The notes under the pieces: model-generated
The model's input: only the letters and a program-made list of their open reading frames with translations
What the model was told of the DNA's origin: nothing
The model's database searches: none
Translations under genes and position numbers: made by a program
Source of the DNA: Deltaproteobacteria bacterium
GTDB taxonomy: Bacteria > Myxococcota_A > Polyangia > Polyangiales > Houyiibacteriaceae
Assembly: GCA_017644045.1 (NCBI GenBank)
Contig: JAEPMI010000007.1
Location: forward strand, 1 to 64,000
DNA length: 64,000 nt
Reading direction: 5' to 3'
In this document: piece after piece, positions 1-7,528 of the stretch
Position numbering within the stretch: the stretch's first letter is position 1
How the letters are laid out: the number at the start of each line of letters is the position of its first letter

Positions 1-77
1 GTCGGAGTCGGAGTCGGAGTCGGAGTCGGAGTCGGAGTCGGAGTCGGAGTCGGAGTCGGAGTCGGAGTCGGAGTCGG
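1..77. repeat. GTCGGA hexanucleotide tandem repeat
   Basis: About 12.8 perfect head-to-tail copies of GTCGGA, running off the left edge of the window, so the true length is unknown. The unit is a multiple of three, so it can expand without shifting a reading frame. In frame 2 it reads as Ser-Glu repeats. Confidence 0.97.
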
Positions 78-97
78 CCACCGCCGACTCCGATTGA
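2..97 (+). CDS. Possible C-terminal end of an upstream gene, (Ser-Glu)n acidic tail (partial)
   Basis: The second forward frame is open from the window edge to a TGA at 95-97. It encodes an uninterrupted Ser-Glu repeat followed by SATADSD. Acidic low-complexity tails are common in this window (for example the gene at 11170-12501), so a real C-terminus is plausible. The first frame reads Val-Gly repeats to a TAG at 118-120 and is the alternative. No domain is visible and the start lies outside the window, so function is unknown. Confidence 0.35.
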   Translation, partial: SESESESESESESESESESESESESATADSD

Positions 98-129
98 CCG
101 CGAAGCCACCATCGGGGTAGGGCGCCTGC

Positions 130-942
130 ATGAGCGAATCGAGCGAGCGCCCCGAGCGGGACGGCCACGGCATCACGACCGAGCGCAAGGGCGCCATCGC
201 AGTCTGGACCCTGAACCGGCCCGACCGGATGAACGCGCTCAGCCGCGCGACCGTCCGCGAGCTCGGCCGACTGGCCCGCGCGGTCGTCGACGACGACGCG
301 GTCCGCGCCGTGATCCTCACCGGTGCCGGCGACCGAGCGTTCTGCGCCGGAGCCGACCTCAAGGAACGAAAAGGGATGGACGAAGAGGACGTCCGCGACT
401 TTCTCGGGCTCTATCGGGCCGCCTTCGACGCCATCGATCGCTGCCCGAAGCCCGTCGTCGCCGCCATCAACGGCGTCGCCTTCGGCGGTGGCCTCGAGGT
501 GGCGCTCGCGTGCGACCTGAGGGTGATGAGCCCCACCGCGAAGATCGGGCTCACCGAGGTGAGCCTCGCGATCATCCCCGGCGCCGGCGGCACGCAGCGG
601 CTGCCCCGAGTGGTCGGTGAAGCCAAGGCCAAGGAGCTGATCCTCCTCGCCCGCCGACTCGAGGCGCCCGAGGCGCTCTCGCTCGGCATCGTCAATCGAG
701 TCGCGACCGAGGGGCAGAGCGCCCTCGAGTGCGCGCTCGAGCTCTGCGCGCCATTCGAGAACGCCGCGCCGATCGCCGTCGCCGCCGCGCTCGACGCGAT
801 CGATGGGGCCGCGGACTTGCCGCTGGATGCGGGCTTGCTCCACGAGCGGCGCTGCTACGAGCGGACCCTGGCGTCCTCGGATCGGCTCGAGGCGCTCGCG
901 GCGTTCCGCGAGAAGCGCCCGCCGGTCTACGAGGGGAAGTGA
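130..942 (+). CDS. Enoyl-CoA hydratase/isomerase family protein
   Basis: A 270-aa crotonase-fold protein, the usual length for enoyl-CoA hydratases. The oxyanion-hole region GDRAFCAGADLKE lies at about residues 68-80 and the FGGGLEVALACD block at about 118-129. Both acidic residues used by true hydratases appear present: E123 and E143 in LTEVSLAIIPGAGGTQRLPR, with the 20-residue spacing seen in rat mitochondrial hydratase (E144/E164). It is therefore likely to be a catalytically competent hydratase acting in fatty-acid beta-oxidation or branched-chain amino-acid breakdown in the cytoplasm; the CoA substrate cannot be told. It stands alone and ends 1 nt before the convergent neighbour. Confidence 0.92.
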   Translation: MSESSERPERDGHGITTERKGAIAVWTLNRPDRMNALSRATVRELGRLARAVVDDDAVRAVILTGAGDRAFCAGADLKERKGMDEEDVRDFLGLYRAAFDAIDRCPKPVVAAINGVAFGGGLEVALACDLRVMSPTAKIGLTEVSLAIIPGAGGTQRLPRVVGEAKAKELILLARRLEAPEALSLGIVNRVATEGQSALECALELCAPFENAAPIAVAAALDAIDGAADLPLDAGLLHERRCYERTLASSDRLEALAAFREKRPPVYEGK

Positions 943-943
943 A

Positions 944-1450
944 TCAGGAGCCTACGCCGCGGGCGTAGGTGACGAAGTCGGTCACGTCGCGGCGGAGCCG
1001 GAGCTCCGCTTCGGCCATCCCGAACGCTCCGTCCTGCACGGCTTCCCGATCCGGACTGAACCGGTAGGTCTGCTCGTCGAGGAGTAGGATCTGGGTCGCG
1101 GCGTCCGCGCCGGTGCCGGGGAGGATCCGCAGCTGCCCATCCTCGAGAGGCTCGGGCAGATCGTCCCGCCCGAGCCGGTCGTTCGCGCTGACCCATTCGA
1201 TGCCGAAGCGCGGCACGTCGGTGAGGGCGACGTCGACCTCGAGCGGTTGCGCTCCGACCTCCACCGAGAAGGTGCCGCCACCGCTCGCCCCCGCTTCGAC
1301 GAGCGCCTCGCGAACGATGCCGAGCGCGCGCGACTCTGGGAGCGTCCGAAGCTCGCTCCCCGACCCGGTGGGCCCGCTCTGGGCGCCGCCGCAGGCGAAA
1401 GAGACGATGAACACGAAGGCGACCAGTCGAGAGGGCAGGGGGCGCATCAC
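944..1450 (-). CDS. Hypothetical lipoprotein
   Basis: 168 aa. An N-terminal hydrophobic stretch ends in a plausible lipobox (VSFACGG), followed by a Gly/Ser linker, so it should be a lipidated envelope protein. The remainder is a mixed alpha/beta domain with no family I recognise. The start is an ATG-ATG pair at 1450/1447; the first overlaps the stop of the upstream TonB/AgmX-like gene (ATGA). The two genes probably form one transcript and may act together. Confidence 0.75.
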   Translation of the reverse strand: MMRPLPSRLVAFVFIVSFACGGAQSGPTGSGSELRTLPESRALGIVREALVEAGASGGGTFSVEVGAQPLEVDVALTDVPRFGIEWVSANDRLGRDDLPEPLEDGQLRILPGTGADAATQILLLDEQTYRFSPDREAVQDGAFGMAEAELRLRRDVTDFVTYARGVGS

Positions 1451-2028
1451 TCCAACGTGATGGGGTAGTGGACGATCATCTCCGGGCCGTCGAACGACGG
1501 GAACCGGATCCGACGCGCCGCCGTTCGGAGGCAGTCGCCGGGCTCGCCCTGCGTGACGACGGCGGGGCCACGCAGATTCACTCGCTGCACCTGCCCGCTC
1601 CCCGCGATCCGGAGCCCGAACGTGAGCCGGCCCGTGACCGGGGCGTCGCCCGGGACCAACACCAGACAGCGGCGGATCGCGCCGAAGCCGCCGTCCATGG
1701 CGCTCTCGATCTGTCCCTGGGTGAGCTGCTGCTCGCCGCCGTTCTCCCCGGCAGCGAGCTCACGCGGGTCGTTCTCGCCGAGGTTGTCGCCGGTCGTGGC
1801 GGTGCCCGTGGGCAACGCGGCCGCGCCCATGCCCCTGCGGGGGCGCCGACGCCGGCGCCCGCGTTTGGTGGGGGCTTCCTCTTCTTCGACCACCTCTTCC
1901 GGCGCCTCGGCGACCGGCTCCGGCTCGACCACGACCTCCGACTGGCCGATCAGACCCTCGGTCCAGGCCCAGACTCCGGCGCCCCAGAGGATCGAGGCGA
2001 CCGCGAAACCAGCGAAGAAACGCGCCAC
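1447..2028 (-). CDS. AgmX/PglI C-terminal-domain-like membrane-anchored protein
   Basis: 193 aa from a GTG at 2028, chosen because it puts the hydrophobic anchor (FFAGFAVASILWGAGVWAW) at the very N-terminus; the frame is open to 2076. After the anchor come an acidic stretch, a basic KRGRRRRRPRR patch and a linker. The C-terminal domain starts at GAIRRCLVLVPG and ends in the pattern RIRFPSFDGPEMIVHYPITLE. That layout (one membrane segment, linker, TonB-C-like domain with two conserved Cys) matches the AgmX/PglI C-terminal family that recurs in myxobacterial gliding and envelope complexes. Role here is unknown; it is coupled to the downstream lipoprotein. Confidence 0.7.
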   Translation of the reverse strand: MARFFAGFAVASILWGAGVWAWTEGLIGQSEVVVEPEPVAEAPEEVVEEEEAPTKRGRRRRRPRRGMGAAALPTGTATTGDNLGENDPRELAAGENGGEQQLTQGQIESAMDGGFGAIRRCLVLVPGDAPVTGRLTFGLRIAGSGQVQRVNLRGPAVVTQGEPGDCLRTAARRIRFPSFDGPEMIVHYPITLE

Positions 2029-2098
2029 GGCGCCGCTATAGCACGCACTGCACGCGGTTGACCGGGTGGGGCGCACCTTCTACCGTTCGCCGGCCTCG

Positions 2099-2923
2099 AT
2101 GCGCCCCCTCTTCGCCACCGCTCTGCTCCTCCTCGCCGGCCCCTGGTCGACGGCGCTCGCCCAAACGGACGAGGCCGAGCCGGCGGCTACCGAAGCTGCC
2201 GAGCCTGAAGCCGATTCGACCGACTCACCCCCGGCGGAGGCCGAGCCGGAGCCGGAGCCCGAGGCCACCGAGCCGGAGCCCACGGCGACCGAGCCTGAAG
2301 AGCCGGAGCCCGAAGCGGACGGGCCGCAGGGCGGTGACGAGCTGCCTCCGGAGATGCGCCAGGTCGTCGACGACACCGAGCCGACGCGCGCCCCTCGCGA
2401 GGCGCCACCCCAGTTCATGCGGCTCGTGGGTCGGCTGGGCGTCGGCGGTGCGCTCCGGCTCGTCTCTCACGACGAGCTCCAGCAGGATCGACTCGCTCCC
2501 TCGTACCTGAACCTGCAGGGCGCCTTGGTGCTCCCCCTCAGCGGCACCTTTCGCCATTCGGTCCTCGTGGGGGCCTCGAGCAACCTCGAGTCCGACGGCT
2601 CGTTCGTGAGCGGTGTGGACCCCTTCGAACAGTGGGTCATCGAGGTCGGCTACGGGCTGCACGTGCCCTTCGGACGAACCGGTGCTCCGACCTGGTTGGT
2701 CGGGGGCCACGTCAGCGGCGCGCTGGTGGTCTCACCGGACCTGACCTGGGGCTTCGAGGTCGGCGGCGACGCCGCCTACCACTTCCTCGCGGGCCTCGGC
2801 GTCTACGCCGAGCTCAACGTCGGCACCTACTTCGGCGCCGAGGATCGGTTCGGCAACCTGACGGTCAATCCGCTCCTCGCCCTCGAAATCGGCCTCACCT
2901 GGGACTACGAGGTGTTGCCGTGA
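2099..2923 (+). CDS. Outer-membrane beta-barrel-like protein with Glu/Pro-rich linker
   Basis: 274 aa from the ATG at 2099, the start that gives a clean signal peptide (MRPLFATALLLLAGPWSTALAQ). Residues about 23-90 are a repetitive Glu/Pro/Ala linker. The C-terminal ~170 residues alternate polar and hydrophobic residues with many Gly and aromatics (GALRLVSHDEL, GYGLHVPFG, LEIGLTWDYEV), as in small outer-membrane beta-barrels. The stop overlaps the next start (GTGA), so this and the two following genes look like one operon. Function unknown. Confidence 0.65.
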   Translation: MRPLFATALLLLAGPWSTALAQTDEAEPAATEAAEPEADSTDSPPAEAEPEPEPEATEPEPTATEPEEPEPEADGPQGGDELPPEMRQVVDDTEPTRAPREAPPQFMRLVGRLGVGGALRLVSHDELQQDRLAPSYLNLQGALVLPLSGTFRHSVLVGASSNLESDGSFVSGVDPFEQWVIEVGYGLHVPFGRTGAPTWLVGGHVSGALVVSPDLTWGFEVGGDAAYHFLAGLGVYAELNVGTYFGAEDRFGNLTVNPLLALEIGLTWDYEVLP

Positions 2924-3279
2924 TCCTTCGCGTCATCGGGCTACTCGCCCTCGGCTCTCTCATCGTGGCCCCGACGCCGGGCGCCACCGGTGGCTGCGGC
3001 AACGCCGACGAGCCCGCGCCCTTCGCGTCGTCGTGCAGCGAGTGGCGCGCGTGGGACTGCGTGCGTGCTCGGACCCGGGGCGAGCTCGCCGACGACGACG
3101 CCCTGCAGGCTTGCGTCGACGAGCAGGACCAGCGGTGCCGGGACATTGGCGACTGGCCCCTGGACTGCCAACCTTTCCCCACCATGCGAGCGGTCAACAA
3201 CTGCATCGAGCAGCTCCAGCGCGCCGACATGGTGAACGTGCCCCTCGAGGAGATCCCCGAATGCGATTTCTGCCCCTGA
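2920..3279 (+). CDS. Small secreted Cys-rich protein
   Basis: 119 aa, GTG start at 2920 overlapping the previous stop by 4 nt (GTGA). The N-terminus (MILRVIGLLALGSLIVAPTPGATG) is a signal peptide. The mature part has about nine cysteines, including CSEWRAWDCV, ACVDEQDQRC and a terminal ECDFCP, suggesting a disulfide-bonded periplasmic or secreted domain. No family recognised. The downstream lipoprotein starts inside its last 19 nt, so translation is coupled. Confidence 0.65.
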   Translation: MILRVIGLLALGSLIVAPTPGATGGCGNADEPAPFASSCSEWRAWDCVRARTRGELADDDALQACVDEQDQRCRDIGDWPLDCQPFPTMRAVNNCIEQLQRADMVNVPLEEIPECDFCP

Positions 3280-4301
3280 TCGTGCTCCTCGGGTGCGCGA
3301 CGGTGGCCGGTCGCGACGACTACGCCGCCTACCGCGAGGTGCGGCTGGCCGAAGCCGACGACGAGCGCCGCAGCGCCATCGCCGAGTATCTGAGCGCCCA
3401 CCCGAACGGCGCGTGGGCTGACGACCTCCGCGCCGAGCACGACGCCGCCGAGCGCGAGGTCTACGAGTCCAACAAATCGGACGCCGAAGGGCTCCGCTAC
3501 TACCTCCGCGTCTACCCGGAGGGACAGTTCGCCGAGCAGGCTCAGGCGCGGCTCGCCGCCCTCGATGCCGTTCGGGTCAACCGGCAGCGCGAGGCCGACA
3601 CCGACCGCGAGATCCACCGCGAACGTCGCGAGCAGGGGCTCGAGGAGCGCCGCCAGTGGGCGACCACCGCGATCTCCTTCTGGACCCGGATCCTCCTCGG
3701 CGTGAGCGAGTGGGGGAAGCCGATCAGCGAAGTGGCCGCGGCGCACCCGGAGTTCAACGACGCCTTCCGGGCCGACCCGCCGCCGCGCTGCAACGCGAGC
3801 GAGTGCATCAAGTACTACGAGCTCGACTTCGCGGTGCCCGTCCCGGGTCAGACCCGCATCGAGCGTCAGATCCGACTCGTGCTCCGGCTTCGCTTCGACG
3901 GCGAGAACCGCGAGCTGGTCCGCGCCGAGATGCTCATGCCCGACCGCGGCTTCTCCCGCTGGTACGAGCTGTCGAACACGGAGTTCCTCGAGACCGCGGA
4001 CCCGGAGCAGCGACAGCACTCGATCGACTGGGCGCTGGAGCGCCTGATCCCCTGGGTGCGCGAGCAAGCGCCGCAGGCGCAGGCCGTGGACGTCGTGCCC
4101 GAGCCGATCGACCCCCCGACCGTGGGTGCGATGGGCCAGGCCCTCGAGACCGACACGGAGGGCGAGTTGGTCCTTCCGCTCGCCCTGCAGGGGCTTCGGA
4201 CCGCAGGGCTGGAGATCGTGGTCTTCGCCGCCGCCGACGACGACGCCGGCCCGGCCTACGACGGCTTCTTCATCCGTCGCGTCCAGCCCGACGCCGAGTG
4301 A
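3261..4301 (+). CDS. Hypothetical lipoprotein with short helical repeats
   Basis: 346 aa from the ATG at 3261, inside the end of the previous gene. MRFLPLIVLLGCATVAG is a signal peptide with lipobox LLGC. Residues about 25-105 contain TPR/Sel1-like alternations (AIAEYLSAHPNGAWADDLRAEHD, LRYYLRVYPEGQFAEQAQARL) like those of tol/bam-associated lipoproteins; the C-terminal two thirds is an unassigned mixed fold. It is the last gene of the 2099-4301 envelope operon. Confidence 0.7.
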   Translation: MRFLPLIVLLGCATVAGRDDYAAYREVRLAEADDERRSAIAEYLSAHPNGAWADDLRAEHDAAEREVYESNKSDAEGLRYYLRVYPEGQFAEQAQARLAALDAVRVNRQREADTDREIHRERREQGLEERRQWATTAISFWTRILLGVSEWGKPISEVAAAHPEFNDAFRADPPPRCNASECIKYYELDFAVPVPGQTRIERQIRLVLRLRFDGENRELVRAEMLMPDRGFSRWYELSNTEFLETADPEQRQHSIDWALERLIPWVREQAPQAQAVDVVPEPIDPPTVGAMGQALETDTEGELVLPLALQGLRTAGLEIVVFAAADDDAGPAYDGFFIRRVQPDAE

Positions 4302-4342
4302 GCCGGTACTCGCCCCTCGCCCTGTGGTAGGAATGGGGCGGC

Positions 4343-4924
4343 GTGGCGCGAAAGGACTCGGAGGACAGGCTCTGGGAGAGCGAGCTCCTCGTCAGCGATG
4401 CCATCGGGCGGCTGATGGAGTTCTGGGGCTTCAAACGGAACATGGGCCGGGTGTGGACCGTGCTCTATCTGACCGGTGAGCCCCTCAGCTCGAAGGACCT
4501 GCAGCAGCGGCTGAAGCTCTCCAGCGGCGCGGTCTCGATGACCATCAACGAGCTCGCCCGCTGGGGTGTGGTGAAGAAGGTCTGGATCCAGGGCGAGCGG
4601 GCCGACTACCACGTCGCCGAGGGGAACATGTGGAAGATGATCTCCCGCGTGTTCAACGAGCGGGAGCGGGTCGAGATCCTCGACGCCATCGACGCGATGG
4701 AGGAGGCGCTCGACTACGCCCGGCGGAAGCAGGACTCGGCCGCCGACCCGAAGGTGCGGGAGCGCGCGCAGCTGCAGCTCGATCGCATCGGCCAGCTCCT
4801 CGATCTGGCGCGCCTCGGCCAGCGGCTGCTCGAGGCGCTGCTTCGCCGGGGGAGGGTGGACATCAGCCCCCTCCTCGAGGTGCTCCTGGGGCAGAGCGAA
4901 GGCCCCGACGACGACGAGGGCTGA
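4343..4924 (+). CDS. GbsR/MarR-family transcriptional regulator
   Basis: 193 aa, GTG start. A winged-helix domain spans about residues 20-85, with the DNA-recognition segment LQQRLKLSSGAVSMTINELARWGVVKKVW followed by a wing. A long helical C-terminal half probably dimerises. The order (helices, KLSSGAVSMT recognition helix, GERADYH wing) is that of GbsR-type MarR relatives, which often control osmolyte or ion-transport genes. It lies 3 nt before the ion-channel gene on the same strand, so control of the channel or of cell ion status is the natural guess. Confidence 0.85.
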   Translation: MARKDSEDRLWESELLVSDAIGRLMEFWGFKRNMGRVWTVLYLTGEPLSSKDLQQRLKLSSGAVSMTINELARWGVVKKVWIQGERADYHVAEGNMWKMISRVFNERERVEILDAIDAMEEALDYARRKQDSAADPKVRERAQLQLDRIGQLLDLARLGQRLLEALLRRGRVDISPLLEVLLGQSEGPDDDEG

Positions 4925-4927
4925 CGC

Positions 4928-7441
4928 GTGGCACGGAGGGATGCGTGGGATGCGGTAGCGGAGGGGCTCGAAGCGCGGTCGACGCGTTTCCTCCTCGCCA
5001 TCCTGATCGTCCTCTCGCTCCTTCCGTATCCCGCGCTCGAGGACGCGCTGCGTCCCGCCTTCATCTTCGCCTTCGGTCTCGAGATCGTGCTCCGCATGGC
5101 CGTGCTCAAGAAGGGCAAGGCCAAGAGCCCGCGCGCCGAGAAGTTCTTCCTCGTGGTCGATCTCCTGGCCTTCGGCAGCTTCCTGCCGCTTCACCACTTC
5201 TTCGACGCCCCGCGGCGCTTCCTGCGCATCCTCCGAATCGCGCGCTTGCTGGTGCTCGTGCGCTTCACACGAGAGCTCGCGGGCGACGTCTACCGAGTCC
5301 TCACCCGGCGGGAGCAGCTCCAGCAGCTCGGGCTGGTGACCGCGGCCGTGGTCGCCCTGAGCTTCGTGACCGCGGTGTTGCTGTCCAACCTGGGGATCGC
5401 CCACGACTACGACGGTGTCAGCGACGCTCCCGAGGGCTTCTGGGATCACCTCTGGTGGGCGTTCCGACAGGTGGAGAGCCCGGACAACCTCGTCCAGAAC
5501 CTTCGCGGCGACCCCTTCGTCGTCGTGGTGTCGCTCGGACTCACGATCACCGGCATCTTCGTCTTCTCGTACCTCATCGGTATCGGCACCAACGTCGTGG
5601 AGCAGGTGCTCCGCGCCGAGCGGCGCCGGCCCATCAGCTACCGTGGCCACACCCTCGTCACCGGTGACGTCCACGAGGCCGAAGCCCTCGTCGCCGAGTT
5701 CGTCGCCATCTACGAGAAGAACCGGATGCTCCGGCGTCTCGCTCCCCTCGAGATCGCCCGATGGCTCGCTGGGCGCGGGCCCCGACCGCGTCGGCGCGCG
5801 CTCCCTCGGATGGCGCTCCTGGGCGCTCCGGACGACGCCCCCAGCTACCTCTACGAATCGGGGATGCGATGGGTCGTATACCGCGACGGCGACGGCAGCG
5901 ACGCGCCCGCGCTGCGGCGCGTGGCGGCGGAGGACGCGAAGCGCCTACTGATCCTCGCCGAGGGCGACGGTGAGGCGGCGGACGCGCTCGCCGTCGCGAG
6001 GCTCTCGTCGTTCCGTTCGGTGAACCCGAGCGCCCACGTGTTCGTCGAGATTCGCGAGAGCGAGAACGCGGATCTCGCGCGTGCCATCGGCGGGGAGGGC
6101 ACCTTCGTTCTCGACAAGCCGCGCTTCGTCGGCCAGTTCCTCTGTCACCACCTGATCGTGCCCGGGATGGAGGAGCTGATGAGCGAGCTCCTCTCCGCGC
6201 GTGGCCGAGAGGTGTACACGCACCTCTTCATCGATCGGGGCGACTCCGACGCGCTGCAGCGGCTGGCGGACGACGACGGAACCGTGGACTTCGAGCGGCT
6301 CGCGGCCTTCGCCTACGAGAAGCACGCCGTGACGCTCCTCGGGGTCTTCCTCGGCGCCGAGCGAACCAGCAGGGCGCCTGGTGAGATCGTCCCGGTGGAC
6401 CGGACGACGCCTTGGCTCAATCCCCGTTGCGACTGCTTGGAGCCGGAGCTCGCGATGATGGCGCTGACGCCGGGCCGGGTACCGACCGCGGCGCTCAAGG
6501 GGATCTTCGGGATCGCGGAGACCTACAAACCGCTTCGGGACGTGGCCGTCGCCATGGTGCACGACCATCTCGCAGAACGGATCACGGACGATCCGTCGCG
6601 CATCACGAACGAGATCCTTCGCCGCTTCGACCGTGAGGCCGCCAGGGGACCACGACGGGTCCTCGTGGTCGGGCGGAACCACGCGCTGCCACCGCTCGTG
6701 GACGCGCTCGCGCGCTTCGTTCCCGGGGTCACGGTGCGGGTCGTCACCGCCGATCCGCCGGATCGCTTCTCGGCGGCCGAAGAGACGGCGCTCGAGCAGG
6801 GGGGGCGGTGCATCGTGCATCCGTGCGGCGAGGGCCAAGCCGCTGCGGTGGCCGCCAAGGTCTTCGACGCCGAGGGGGCCGACGCCTTGGTCTTCCTCTC
6901 GGACCCCGAAGCCGGCGACAGTGCCGACGCCAAGATCGGGCTCCGAGTGCTCCAGTTCCTCCGCGACTCGAGCTCGACTCAGCGCGCTCAGCTCCTGGTG
7001 GAGCTCGTGTCGGACCGGAGCGGCGAGCCGCTCGAGCGGCAGGTGGTGCGGCTTGGGGCCGGCCGGTTCTCGGTCACGATGGTGAGCACGGCCCAGATCA
7101 CGAACTACTTCCTGGTCCACTCGGCGTTCGTGCCTGGGCTGATGGGTCTCTACGAGCGGCTCCTCGGCGACCGTGGCCAGGAGATCGTCCGAATCCCGCT
7201 GCGCGAGGGCACCGCCGGCGAGACGGTGACCTTCGGAGCCATCCAGCGGTCGCTGGCGAACCATGGCTCCGTGGTCATCGGTCTCGACAGCCACGAGGAG
7301 GGTCTGGTCGTCTCACCGGACCCGGATCGCACGTTCGATCTCGCGGAGCTCCGCGGGCTCTTCGTCGTGGCGGACACCGCCGTGGTGTACGACCGGCTCG
7401 AGGAGGAGCGGCTCCGCTTGGAAGAGGGCAGCGACGGTTGA
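4928..7441 (+). CDS. CASTOR/POLLUX-like ion channel with RCK/TrkA-N domains
   Basis: 837 aa, GTG start 3 nt after the regulator. The N-terminus has six hydrophobic segments (about 19-33, 42-60, 73-90, 96-113, 133-155, 197-222). The fourth carries Arg every third or fourth residue (RRFLRILRIARLLVLVRF), resembling a voltage-sensor S4. The pore-loop position (about 170-192) reads WWAFRQVESPDNLVQN and has no TVGYG potassium filter, as in plant CASTOR/DMI1 channels. Two Rossmann-like regulatory domains follow, one after residue 240 and one around RVLVVGRNHALPPLV, giving the long C-terminus of that family. The likely role is ligand-gated cation flux across the inner membrane. Ion selectivity cannot be read from the sequence. 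Confidence 0.8.
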   Translation: MARRDAWDAVAEGLEARSTRFLLAILIVLSLLPYPALEDALRPAFIFAFGLEIVLRMAVLKKGKAKSPRAEKFFLVVDLLAFGSFLPLHHFFDAPRRFLRILRIARLLVLVRFTRELAGDVYRVLTRREQLQQLGLVTAAVVALSFVTAVLLSNLGIAHDYDGVSDAPEGFWDHLWWAFRQVESPDNLVQNLRGDPFVVVVSLGLTITGIFVFSYLIGIGTNVVEQVLRAERRRPISYRGHTLVTGDVHEAEALVAEFVAIYEKNRMLRRLAPLEIARWLAGRGPRPRRRALPRMALLGAPDDAPSYLYESGMRWVVYRDGDGSDAPALRRVAAEDAKRLLILAEGDGEAADALAVARLSSFRSVNPSAHVFVEIRESENADLARAIGGEGTFVLDKPRFVGQFLCHHLIVPGMEELMSELLSARGREVYTHLFIDRGDSDALQRLADDDGTVDFERLAAFAYEKHAVTLLGVFLGAERTSRAPGEIVPVDRTTPWLNPRCDCLEPELAMMALTPGRVPTAALKGIFGIAETYKPLRDVAVAMVHDHLAERITDDPSRITNEILRRFDREAARGPRRVLVVGRNHALPPLVDALARFVPGVTVRVVTADPPDRFSAAEETALEQGGRCIVHPCGEGQAAAVAAKVFDAEGADALVFLSDPEAGDSADAKIGLRVLQFLRDSSSTQRAQLLVELVSDRSGEPLERQVVRLGAGRFSVTMVSTAQITNYFLVHSAFVPGLMGLYERLLGDRGQEIVRIPLREGTAGETVTFGAIQRSLANHGSVVIGLDSHEEGLVVSPDPDRTFDLAELRGLFVVADTAVVYDRLEEERLRLEEGSDG

Positions 7442-7483
7442 GGCCGAAAACGCAGGGGCCGTGCGCTCGCCGCAGGTCTCCCG

Positions 7484-7511
7484 TGGACCCCAGAACAAAA
7501 GTTTACATAAT
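7484..7511 (+). promoter_or_regulatory. Candidate sigma70-type promoter
   Basis: TGGACC at 7484-7489 and CATAAT at 7506-7511 with a 16-nt spacer, in an AT-rich patch unusual for this window, ending 17 nt before the ATG of the lipoprotein at 7529. The -10 matches consensus at five of six positions, the -35 at four. The implied leader is very short. Confidence 0.3.
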
Positions 7512-7528
7512 CCATCTTCTGCGAAATC

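Noticed and set aside
1-77. CRISPR-like array at the start
   Set aside because: The units are 6 bp with no spacers; it is a simple tandem repeat.
4928-7441. Voltage-gated potassium channel (Kv-type)
   Set aside because: The TVGYG filter is absent and two Rossmann-like domains follow, which fits the CASTOR/POLLUX-like group better.
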